Shown piece by piece: positions 24,378 through 31,778 of a DNA stretch of 64,000 nucleotides. The notes beneath the pieces were generated by a model. That model made no database searches. It worked only from the letters and a program-made list of their open reading frames with translations, and had not been told where the DNA came from. Made by a program: the position numbers and the translations under genes. Location: assembly GCF_017309385.1 (NCBI RefSeq), contig NZ_JAFJMJ010000001.1:3472001-3536000 (forward strand), given 5' to 3'. This stretch comes from Amycolatopsis sp. 195334CR. Lineage in GTDB: Bacteria > Actinomycetota > Actinomycetes > Mycobacteriales > Pseudonocardiaceae. Positions within the stretch are counted from its first letter, which is position 1, and each line of letters begins with the position of its first letter.

Positions 24378-24554
24378 GGTCCTCCCCTTCACAACCGGCG
24401 GCGCTGCCCGCGCGCCGCGACCAGTGTGACTGAGGCTCTCCTGAACGTCACGCCATGGGTGTGCCGGACAACCGGATTGGTCGAACCGCGTCACGCGCGG
24501 CGCCCCGTCGCGTCCCCTTCCCGTCGAACCCCCATGGACGAAGGGAACCCTGCG

Positions 24555-25388
24555 GTGACGGATGTGCTCGGCTGGCCGCCCAAGGCCACCGGCTCAGGCG
24601 CGCTCGGTGCCGGGACCCGCACGCTGCGCGACCGCTGGCGCACCGCCAGCCTGGCCGCCGGCTGGCGGTTCCCGAGCGACTGGGCGCTGCCCGAGGTCGA
24701 CATCGTCTGCGCCGCGGTGGTCGGCGGCACCCCGCCCGAGGTGGCATTGGCCGGACTCGGCCGGGCCAGGGCGGCCGCCGGCGCCGGGCTCGCCGAGACG
24801 CTGGCCGATCTGGCCGCCCTGCACGCGGTGCTGGCCCAGCCGGACTGCGCCGAGGGGCTGGTCGTGCCGAATGTGGACGCCACCCCGTCGAACCTGCTGA
24901 GGGTGACCGCGGTGGCCTGGGCCGACGTCGCGCTCGACCAGCTCGCCAAGGCCGAGGTGACCGACCCGCTGACCAGCCTGCCGACCGCCGCCTACCTGCG
25001 GACGCGGCTGGCCGAGGTGTACCGGGAAGCCACCCGCCGGGGTGAGCCGGCGTCGATGGACCACATGTTGCTGGTGGTCACGATGGACTTTTCGGCGCTG
25101 GCCGGCTGGCCCCGGCTGACCGGCATGATCCTGGTCGCCGACGCGGTCCGGCAGGTGTTCGACGGTGGGGAGAGCGTGGCCGCGCTGGGCCCGTCGACGG
25201 TGGCAGTGCTGTTGCGCCGCGACGGCGGGATCGCGCAGCGTGGCGTCCTGCTGCGCCGGGAACTGCACGAACGGCTGAGCGTGGACGCCCAGTTGCACCA
25301 GGCCGGTGATCCGCGGATCCGGGTGCTGCGGCTGCCCGCCACGCACGAAGGCGCCTGCGAACTGCTCGGCTCGCTGGGGCGCGCTTGA
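24555..25388 (+). CDS. degenerate GGDEF-like domain protein
   Basis: This 277-residue protein is divergent from the sigma-factor gene. GTG 24555 has GAAGGGA 8 nt upstream; an in-frame ATG at 24534 is possible. The first half is helical and unrecognised. At about residue 145 it shows VTDPLTSLPTAAYLRTRLAE, the start signature of GGDEF domains, followed by strands like LLVVTMDFSALAG and VAALGPSTVAVLL. No GG[D/E]EF motif is present, so it cannot be a normal diguanylate cyclase. It may be a sensor or scaffold linked to the sigma factor. Confidence 0.65.
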   Translation: MTDVLGWPPKATGSGALGAGTRTLRDRWRTASLAAGWRFPSDWALPEVDIVCAAVVGGTPPEVALAGLGRARAAAGAGLAETLADLAALHAVLAQPDCAEGLVVPNVDATPSNLLRVTAVAWADVALDQLAKAEVTDPLTSLPTAAYLRTRLAEVYREATRRGEPASMDHMLLVVTMDFSALAGWPRLTGMILVADAVRQVFDGGESVAALGPSTVAVLLRRDGGIAQRGVLLRRELHERLSVDAQLHQAGDPRIRVLRLPATHEGACELLGSLGRA

Positions 25389-25553
25389 TCGCCCGGGGTG
25401 GCTGACTCGGTGGGCCGCGCGTGATTGCGTCAACCTGGCTGAGTCGCGGGTGCACGCCCGGCCTGGCTGACTCGGCGGGCCGTGCGTGATCGTCCGGCCT
25501 GGTTGGCGTGCTGGACCGCGCTTGCTCGTCAGACCTGGCTGACCTGCGGGGGC
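25381..25553. repeat. degenerate 36-bp tandem repeats
   Basis: Units start at 25381, 25417, 25454 (shortened), 25482 and 25518, with a consensus near GCGCGTGATCGYCCGGCCTG then GCTGACTCGGCGGGCC. Three units are exactly 36 bp. The first unit contains the stop codon of the GGDEF-like gene and the last ends 22 bp before the next start. It may be a decayed coding tail or a minisatellite. Confidence 0.65.
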
Positions 25554-25575
25554 GGCCCCGTGATTTGCTGGTCGG

Positions 25576-26940
25576 GTGACCCAGCACGCGCCGCCCGCCA
25601 CCGACGGCGAGGTCGCTCCACCGGCCCGCCACCCCCGGCTGGCCCTCCGCACCTCGCTCGCCAGGCTGTCCGTCCGGCCCCGCTCGATCCTGCTGCTGGC
25701 CGCCGTGCCGCTGATCGCGATCGCGGCCGGCGTGGTCGGCTGGCTGCTGGACTGGCGCCTCGGCGTGGACAGCGCGGTCTACCGCGCCGGGGCACTGACC
25801 CTGCTCAACGGCGACCCGCTCTACGACTCGAACACGCTGAGCACCGAGCCGTGGTGGGCGCTGCTGCCGTTCACCTACCCGCCGACCGCGGCCCTGTTCT
25901 TCGTCCCGCTGGCGATCATGCCGATCCAGGTCGCCTGGGGCGTGCTGACCGCGATCTCCATCCTCGCCATGGCGTTGTGCATACGCATCGCGATCGGTTC
26001 GCTGCCGCGCCCCGAGCCGGACGCCCCGCGCTGGTGGGCCTCCCCGGCCCGCGCCACGCTGGTCTTCTCGGTGGTGCTGCTGGCCATCGAACCGGTCTGG
26101 CGGACCGTGTTCCTCGGCCAGATCAACCTGATCCTGATGGCGCTGGTCATGCTGGACGTGCTGGTGATCTCGGCCCGCGGTTCGCGCTGGGGCGGCGTGC
26201 TGACCGGCGTCGCCGCGGCGGTGAAGCTGACCCCGCTGATCTTCATCGCGCACCTGCTGTTCACCGGCCGCTGGAAGGACGCGCTGCGCGCGCTCGGCAC
26301 CTTCGTCGCGCTGCAGGGCCTGATGTTCCTGCTCGTCCCGCACGACGCGTGGCGGTACTGGACGCACACCCTGCCGGACACCGGCCGCATCGGGCCGTTG
26401 CACTGGGCGGGCAACCAGTCGCTGAACGGGCTGGTCAACCGGCTCACCGACCTGGCACCGTGGGCGTCGACGGCGAGCCACGCGGCGGCCGCGCTGCTGG
26501 CCGCGCCCGCGGTCTGGTTGATGCTGCGGTTCCACCGGCGCGGGCAGCACCTGGCCGCGCTGTTGGTCACCGCCTTCTGGATCCTGCTGGCCTCGCCGGT
26601 GTCCTGGTCGCACCACTGGGTGTGGGCGGTGCCGCTGATCGTGCTGCTGGTGTCGCGCCTGCCGCGGACCACCCCCGCCGTGGCCTGGCGCCGCTGGGCG
26701 GTCGCGCTCGGCGTGGCGGGCATCTTCGTCAGCTGCGTGCTGCTGATCCTGCCGAACGGCCGCAACATCGAGCTGCACTGGGAGTTCTGGCAGTTCGTGC
26801 TGGGCAGCGCGTACATCCTGGTGCCGTTCCTGCTGGCGCTGCTGCTGCTCGTGCGCTGGCTGGTCTTCCGGCGCCGGGGCGCGGAGGAACCGGCGGAACC
26901 GGTCTCGGAACAGCATGTCGACGTTACGTCTGCGCGCTGA
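25576..26940 (+). CDS. GT87 family membrane mannosyltransferase-like protein (copy 1)
   Basis: This 454-residue polytopic protein has about ten membrane helices and the GT87 (DUF2029) pattern. The first loop has DWRLGVDSAVYRAGALTLLN with the catalytic-type Asp, then LLPFTYPPTAALFFVPLA, the conserved VFLGQINLILMALVMLDV and ASPVSWSHHWVWAVPL. Relatives such as PimE add mannose from polyprenyl-phosphate-mannose on the outer membrane face. The start is GTG. The 3' end overlaps the next, related gene by 26 nt. Confidence 0.86.
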   Translation: MTQHAPPATDGEVAPPARHPRLALRTSLARLSVRPRSILLLAAVPLIAIAAGVVGWLLDWRLGVDSAVYRAGALTLLNGDPLYDSNTLSTEPWWALLPFTYPPTAALFFVPLAIMPIQVAWGVLTAISILAMALCIRIAIGSLPRPEPDAPRWWASPARATLVFSVVLLAIEPVWRTVFLGQINLILMALVMLDVLVISARGSRWGGVLTGVAAAVKLTPLIFIAHLLFTGRWKDALRALGTFVALQGLMFLLVPHDAWRYWTHTLPDTGRIGPLHWAGNQSLNGLVNRLTDLAPWASTASHAAAALLAAPAVWLMLRFHRRGQHLAALLVTAFWILLASPVSWSHHWVWAVPLIVLLVSRLPRTTPAVAWRRWAVALGVAGIFVSCVLLILPNGRNIELHWEFWQFVLGSAYILVPFLLALLLLVRWLVFRRRGAEEPAEPVSEQHVDVTSAR

Positions 26941-28084
26941 CCTCAGGTGGTGGCCTGCCGGCGCGCTGGCGGGTGCCGCACTCGCGGTCGGCGTCGCGGC
27001 CTGGCTGCTGAACTGGCACCTCGGCGCGGACAGCGCGGTGTACCGGGCAGGCGCGCTGACCATGCTCAAGGGCGAGCCGCTCTACATCCGTGAGCACCTG
27101 ACCACGTTGCCCTCGTGGGTCCGGCTGCCGTTCACCTACCCGCCCGCCGCGGCGCTGCTGTTCTCGCCGCTGGTGCTGGTGCCGCCGGGCCTGGTCTGGG
27201 GCGTGATCGGCGCGCTGTCCGTGCTCGGGCTGGCAGCCGTGGTGAAGGTCAGCCTGCGGTCGGTGAACCGGTCGGTCGGCTGGCCCGCGGTGGCCGGGCT
27301 GACGGTGGCCGCGTTCGCGCTGGAGCCGGTCTGGAAGACGGTGTTCCTCGGGCAGATCAACCTGATCCTGATGGCGCTGGTCATGCTGGACGTGCTGGTG
27401 CTCTCGGCGCGGGGTTCGCGCTGGGGTGGCGTGCTGGTCGGGGTGGCGGCGGCGGTGAAGCTGACGCCGTTGATCTTCATCGCGCACTTCGTCTTCACCG
27501 GCCGCTGGAAGGACGGGCTGCGCGCGCTCGGCACCTTCGCCCTGCTGCAGGCGCTGATGTTCGCGGTGATGCCGGCCGACGTCGTGCGCTACTGGACCGA
27601 GGCCGCCTCCGACGCCGAGCGCATCGGGGCCACGCACTGGATCTTCAACCAGTCGCTGAACGGCATGCTCGGGCGGGCCACCGAGGTGGCGCCGTGGGGC
27701 ATGCCGGTGGCGCTGGCGATCGGCGCGCTGCTGGCGGTGCCCGCGGTCTTCCTGGTGGTGCGGTACCACCGGCGCGGCGAGGCGCTGGCCGCGGTGCTGG
27801 TGACCGCGTTCACCGCGTTGCTGGTGTCGCCGGTTTCCTGGACGCACCACTGGGTGTGGACGGTGCCGCTGGTGGTGCTGCTGCTGGCGAAGCGCCGGTA
27901 CTGGCTGGCCGCCGGGGTGGTGGCGCCGCTGGCCGGTTGCCTGATCATGCTGGTGCCGAACGGGGGCACCACCGAGTTCGGCTGGGGTCCGGTGGAGATC
28001 GTGCTGGGCAACGCGTACGTGCTCGTCACCGCGGTCGCGCTGGTCGTGCTGGCCGCGCGCGAACTGCGGCGGCCGTCGAATTAG
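26915..28084 (+). CDS. GT87 family membrane mannosyltransferase-like protein (copy 2)
   Basis: This 389-residue paralogue of the preceding gene shares long blocks with it (NWHLGADSAVYRAGALTMLK, VFLGQINLILMALVMLDVLV, VSPVSWTHHWVWTVPLVV). It lacks the 40-residue N-terminal extension and the long basic tail. The overlapping start and close similarity show tandem duplication with translational coupling. Both probably act on lipoglycans; acceptor and linkage are unknown. purK follows after 12 nt. Confidence 0.86.
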   Translation: MSTLRLRADLRWWPAGALAGAALAVGVAAWLLNWHLGADSAVYRAGALTMLKGEPLYIREHLTTLPSWVRLPFTYPPAAALLFSPLVLVPPGLVWGVIGALSVLGLAAVVKVSLRSVNRSVGWPAVAGLTVAAFALEPVWKTVFLGQINLILMALVMLDVLVLSARGSRWGGVLVGVAAAVKLTPLIFIAHFVFTGRWKDGLRALGTFALLQALMFAVMPADVVRYWTEAASDAERIGATHWIFNQSLNGMLGRATEVAPWGMPVALAIGALLAVPAVFLVVRYHRRGEALAAVLVTAFTALLVSPVSWTHHWVWTVPLVVLLLAKRRYWLAAGVVAPLAGCLIMLVPNGGTTEFGWGPVEIVLGNAYVLVTAVALVVLAARELRRPSN

Positions 28085-28096
28085 GGTAGGCGCATC

Positions 28097-29281
28097 ATGG
28101 ACAAACGAACCGGACTGCCGATCGTCGGCATGGTGGGCGGCGGCCAGCTGGCCCGGATGACGCACCAGGCGGCGATCGCGCTCGGCCAGTCCCTGCGGGT
28201 GCTGGCGGCCGACGAGAACGACTCGGCCGGCCTGGTCGCCGGGCAGGTGGTGCTCGGCAGCCACACCGACCTGGACAAGCTGCGCGAGTTCTCGTCCACT
28301 GTGGACGTGCTCACCTTCGACCACGAGCACGTGCCCGGTGAGCACCTGCAGACGCTGACCTACGAGGGCGTGGTGGTCCGGCCGGGGCCGGACGCGCTGC
28401 TGCACGCGCAGGACAAGCTGGTCATGCGCGAGCGGATGCAGTCGACCGGCATCCCCGGGCCCGCCTTCGCCAGGGTGTCCGATGTGGACGACGTGCTGGC
28501 GTTCGGCGAGGCCCAGTCCTGGCCGATCGTGCTCAAGGCGGCGCGCGGCGGGTACGACGGCCGCGGGGTGTGGATGCTCGACTCCGCCGAGGAAGCCGCG
28601 AACCTGGTGCCGGAGCTGATCGAGGCGGGCACGCCGCTGCTGGTGGAGCAGAAGGTGGCCATGCGCCGCGAGCTGGCCGCGCTGGTCGCGCGCTCGCCGT
28701 TCGGGCAGGGCGCTGCGTGGCCGGTGGTGGAAACCGTGCAGCGCGACGGGATCAACACCGAGGTGCTCGCGCCCGCGCCGGGGCTGTCGCAGGAGAAGTG
28801 GCAGCAGGCGCAGGACCTGGCGCTGCGGGTGGCCGCCGATCTCGAGGTGGTCGGCGTGCTGGCCGTCGAGCTGTTCGAGACCGACGAGGGCCTGCTGGTC
28901 AACGAGCTGGCCATGCGCCCGCACAACTCCGGCCACTGGACCATGGACGGTGCGCGGACCTCGCAGTTCGAGCAGCACCTGCGGGCGGTGCTCGACTACC
29001 CGCTCGGGACCACCGAACTGCTCGCGCCGCACTGCGTGATGGCGAACGTGCTCGGTGCGCCGGAGGCGCCGCGGATGGGGCCGGACGAGCGCGTGCACCA
29101 CCTGTTCGCGCGGTACCCCGACGTCAAGGTCCACCTCTACGGCAAGGGCGAACGGCCGGGGCGCAAGCTGGGCCACGTCAACCTGCTCGGGGACGACCTC
29201 GACGACCTGCGCCACCGCGGGAAACTGGCCGCGCACTGGCTGTCCCACGCCGAGTGGCTCGACGGCCACGAGATCCACTAG
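28097..29281 (+). CDS. purK: N5-carboxyaminoimidazole ribonucleotide synthase
   Basis: This 394-residue ATP-grasp enzyme carboxylates AIR with ATP and bicarbonate in de novo purine synthesis. The N-terminal PreATP-grasp fold starts with PIVGMVGGGQLARMTHQAAI. The ATP-grasp core has WPIVLKAARGGYDGRGVW and VAVELFETDEGLLVNELAMR with metal-binding acidic residues, then PHNSGHWTMDGARTSQFEQH, a PurK hallmark. It is paired with purE downstream. Confidence 0.95.
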   Translation: MDKRTGLPIVGMVGGGQLARMTHQAAIALGQSLRVLAADENDSAGLVAGQVVLGSHTDLDKLREFSSTVDVLTFDHEHVPGEHLQTLTYEGVVVRPGPDALLHAQDKLVMRERMQSTGIPGPAFARVSDVDDVLAFGEAQSWPIVLKAARGGYDGRGVWMLDSAEEAANLVPELIEAGTPLLVEQKVAMRRELAALVARSPFGQGAAWPVVETVQRDGINTEVLAPAPGLSQEKWQQAQDLALRVAADLEVVGVLAVELFETDEGLLVNELAMRPHNSGHWTMDGARTSQFEQHLRAVLDYPLGTTELLAPHCVMANVLGAPEAPRMGPDERVHHLFARYPDVKVHLYGKGERPGRKLGHVNLLGDDLDDLRHRGKLAAHWLSHAEWLDGHEIH

Positions 29282-29485
29282 AGAGTCGAGTGCGTGGCTT
29301 GCGTGGCGGTGCGGGTGGCGGAACCTCAGGCGCCTTCTCGCTCCGGGAGCTCCACCTCATGAATGCCGATTCACCACGGTGAAGCTGTCCTCGCGAGAAA
29401 CCGCCTGAGAACCCGCCGCGGTGCGGGTTGATGGCCCACAGCAAGCGGCTCCGCCGCTTGGGAAACGATGAGGAGATCGTTCGAA
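29282..29485. other. purK-purE intergenic region with two hairpins
   Basis: This 204-nt gap is unusually long for purK-purE. It contains AACCCGC (29410-29416) with GCGGGTT (29423-29429), a 7-bp stem, and CAAGCGGC TCC GCCGCTTG (29442-29460), a perfect 8-bp stem. The second stem ends 25 nt before the purE start. I see no gene in it. The hairpins could attenuate or process the transcript. Confidence 0.5.
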
Positions 29486-29983
29486 ATGTCTGCCGTTGTC
29501 GGTTTGATCATGGGTAGTGACTCGGACTGGCCGGTGCTCGAGGCCGCCGCCAAGGCGCTGGATGAGTTCGAGGTGCCCTACGAGGTGGGCGTGTACTCCG
29601 CCCACCGCACCCCGCGGCGGATGATGGACTACGCCGAGTCGGCCGCCGAGCGCGGGCTGAAGGTGATCATCGCCGGCGCCGGCGGTGCCGCGCACCTGCC
29701 CGGCATGGTGGCCTCGGCCACGGTGCTGCCGGTGATCGGCGTGCCGGTCCCGCTGAAGTACCTCGACGGCATGGACTCGCTGCTGTCGATCGTCCAGATG
29801 CCCGCGGGCATCCCGGTGGCCACGGTCTCGGTGGGCGGCGCGCGCAACGCGGGCCTGCTCGCGGTGCGCATGCTGGCCGCGAACGACGAGTCCCTGCGGG
29901 CGCGGATGGTCCGCTTCCAGGCCGACCTCGAGCAGCTCGTCCTGGACAAGGACGCCGCGCTCCGGGCGAAGCTTGGTTCCTAG
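29486..29983 (+). CDS. purE: 5-(carboxyamino)imidazole ribonucleotide mutase
   Basis: This 165-residue enzyme converts N5-CAIR, the product of PurK, to CAIR. Motifs are [11 protein letters not shown], the mobile SAHRTPRRM loop, [17 protein letters not shown] and [20 protein letters not shown]. The ATG at 29486 is preferred to an in-frame ATG at 29468 that lies in the leader; GAGGAG precedes it. Its length matches class I PurE. Confidence 0.95.
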   Translation: MSAVVGLIMGSDSDWPVLEAAAKALDEFEVPYEVGVYSAHRTPRRMMDYAESAAERGLKVIIAGAGGAAHLPGMVASATVLPVIGVPVPLKYLDGMDSLLSIVQMPAGIPVATVSVGGARNAGLLAVRMLAANDESLRARMVRFQADLEQLVLDKDAALRAKLGS

Positions 29984-29992
29984 CCCGGTCTT

Positions 29993-30010
29993 TGTTACTG
30001 TCCAGTAACA
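29993..30010. promoter_or_regulatory. palindromic operator touching the acyl-CoA dehydrogenase start
   Basis: TGTTACT (29993-29999), GTCC, AGTAACA (30004-30010) is a perfect 7-bp inverted repeat whose last base is the A of the ATG. Such 4-nt-spaced palindromes resemble TetR-family operators of lipid-catabolism genes. No ribosome site is visible between it and the ATG. Confidence 0.6.
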
Positions 30011-31719
30011 TGGAACTGTTCAACCCGCGTACGTACGACCCCGCGCACTTCGACGCGGAAACCCGGCGCCTCCTGCGGGCCACCATCGACTGGTTCGAGG
30101 CACGCGGCAAGACCGCGCTGATGACCGACTACCACGCGCAGACCTGGTACGCGGAGTTCCTGGAGTTCGTCGCCAAGGAGCGCGTGTTCGCCACCCTGCT
30201 CACCCCGTCGGCCGACGCGGACGGCGACGAGAACAAGCGCTGGGACACCGCCCGCGTCGCCGCGATGTCCGAGCTGCTCGGCTTCTACGGGCTGAACTAC
30301 TGGTACACCTGGCAGGTCACCATCCTCGGCCTCGGCCCGGTGTGGCAGAGCGAGAACCCGGCGGCCCGCGCGCACGCGGCCGGGGTGCTCGAGTCCGGTG
30401 GCGTGCTCGCGTTCGGACTGTCCGAAAAGGAGCACGGCGCGGACATCTACGCCACCGACATGGTGCTCACCCCGGACGGTGACGGCTTCCGCGCCACCGG
30501 CGGCAAGTACTACATCGGCAACGGCAACGTGGCCGGCGTGGTCTCGGTGTTCGGCCGCCGCGCCGACGTCGACGGCCCCGAGGGGTACGTCTTCTTCACC
30601 GCGAACAGCGCGCACCCGAACTACCACCTGATCAAGAACGTGGTGCCCTCGCAGATGTACGTCAGCGAGTTCCGGCTGGAGGACTACCCGGTGCGCGCCG
30701 AGGACGTGCTGCACACCGGTCCCGCCGCCTTCGACGCCGCGCTGAACACGGTCAACGTGGGCAAGTTCAACCTCGGCTTCGGCGCGATCGGCATCTGCTC
30801 GCACGCGCTGTACGAGGCGGTCGCGCACGCGCACGGGCGCCTGCTCTACGGCAACCGCGTCACCGAGTTCCCGCACGTGCGCCGCGAGCTGGTCGACGCC
30901 TACGCGCGGCTGAGCGCGATGAAGCTGTTCGCCGACCGCGCGATCGACTACTTCCGCACGGCCGGGCCCGAGGACCGCCGGTACCTGCTGTTCAACCCGA
31001 TCACCAAGATGAAGGTGACCACCGAGGGCGAGCGGGTGATCGACCTGCTGTGGGACGTCATCGCGGCGAAGGGCTTCGAGAAGGACACGTACTTCTCGGC
31101 GGCTTCGCGGGACATCCGCGGCCTGCCGAAGCTCGAAGGCACGGTCGCGGTCAACCTCGCTCTGGTGCTGAAGTTCATGCCCGCGTATTTGTTCAACCCG
31201 GCTTCCTACGAGCCCGTGCCCACGCGCCAGGACGCGGCCGACGACGAATTCCTGTTCCGCCAGGGTCCGGCGAGGGGACTCGGGAAGATCCGTTTCCACG
31301 ACTGGCGGGAGCCCTATTCGCAGTACGCGGAAGTGCCGAACGTGGCCCTTTTCCGCTCGCAGGCCGACGCGTTCTGCACGCTGCTGACCACGGCCGCGCC
31401 GGACGAGGCGCAGCAGAAGGACCTGGACTTCCTGCTCACCCTCGGCGAGCTGTTCACGCTGATCGTCTACGGGCAGCTGGTGCTGGAGCAGGCGCGGATC
31501 GTCGAGCTGGACACGGACACCATCGACCAGATCTTCGACGTGCTGGTGCGCGACTTCTCGCGGTACGCCACCGAACTGCACGGCCGGGCCTCCTCGACGG
31601 AGGCGCAGCAGGAATGGGCCCTCTCGCAGGTGCGCAAACCAATCGGGGACGCGGACCGGTACGCCCGGATCTGGGCCACCGTCGAAGCCCTCGCGGACAC
31701 CTACTTGATGCGCCCCTGA
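30010..31719 (+). CDS. acyl-CoA dehydrogenase family protein (long form)
   Basis: This 569-residue flavoenzyme is longer than classic acyl-CoA dehydrogenases (about 390). It has the FAD-contacting block VLAFGLSEKEHGADIYATDM, the substrate loop FRATGGKYYIGNGNVAGVVS, and helical core segments including PITKMKVTTEGERVIDLLWD. A C-terminal extension has extra helices (LDFLLTLGELFTLIVYGQLV). It is related to long, FadE-type enzymes of uncertain chain-length preference. It is convergent with an acyl-CoA ligase gene, with a shared hairpin between. Confidence 0.85.
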   Translation: MELFNPRTYDPAHFDAETRRLLRATIDWFEARGKTALMTDYHAQTWYAEFLEFVAKERVFATLLTPSADADGDENKRWDTARVAAMSELLGFYGLNYWYTWQVTILGLGPVWQSENPAARAHAAGVLESGGVLAFGLSEKEHGADIYATDMVLTPDGDGFRATGGKYYIGNGNVAGVVSVFGRRADVDGPEGYVFFTANSAHPNYHLIKNVVPSQMYVSEFRLEDYPVRAEDVLHTGPAAFDAALNTVNVGKFNLGFGAIGICSHALYEAVAHAHGRLLYGNRVTEFPHVRRELVDAYARLSAMKLFADRAIDYFRTAGPEDRRYLLFNPITKMKVTTEGERVIDLLWDVIAAKGFEKDTYFSAASRDIRGLPKLEGTVAVNLALVLKFMPAYLFNPASYEPVPTRQDAADDEFLFRQGPARGLGKIRFHDWREPYSQYAEVPNVALFRSQADAFCTLLTTAAPDEAQQKDLDFLLTLGELFTLIVYGQLVLEQARIVELDTDTIDQIFDVLVRDFSRYATELHGRASSTEAQQEWALSQVRKPIGDADRYARIWATVEALADTYLMRP

Positions 31720-31723
31720 CCGA

Positions 31724-31778
31724 TGCAGTGAATGTGGCTTTCACAGCACATTTCGCTGTGAAAGCCACATTCACTGCA
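31724..31778. terminator. 24-bp perfect palindrome with 7-nt loop (bidirectional terminator)
   Basis: Positions 31724-31747 and 31755-31778 are perfect reverse complements (24 bp) around ACATTTC. It starts 4 nt after the dehydrogenase stop and overlaps the last 8 nt of the convergent ligase gene, so it can terminate both. Its stem resembles that of the hairpin at 1324-1382. Confidence 0.8.

Noticed and set aside
22041..24494. One continuous 817-codon minus-strand gene
   Set aside because: It crosses the adapter-like block at 23205-23434 and, after it, reads a different frame from the real C-terminal domain.
22137..25388. One continuous 1083-codon plus-strand gene
   Set aside because: It also runs through the adapter block and is antisense to the sigma factor; only its last 277 codons (from 24555) look like a real protein.
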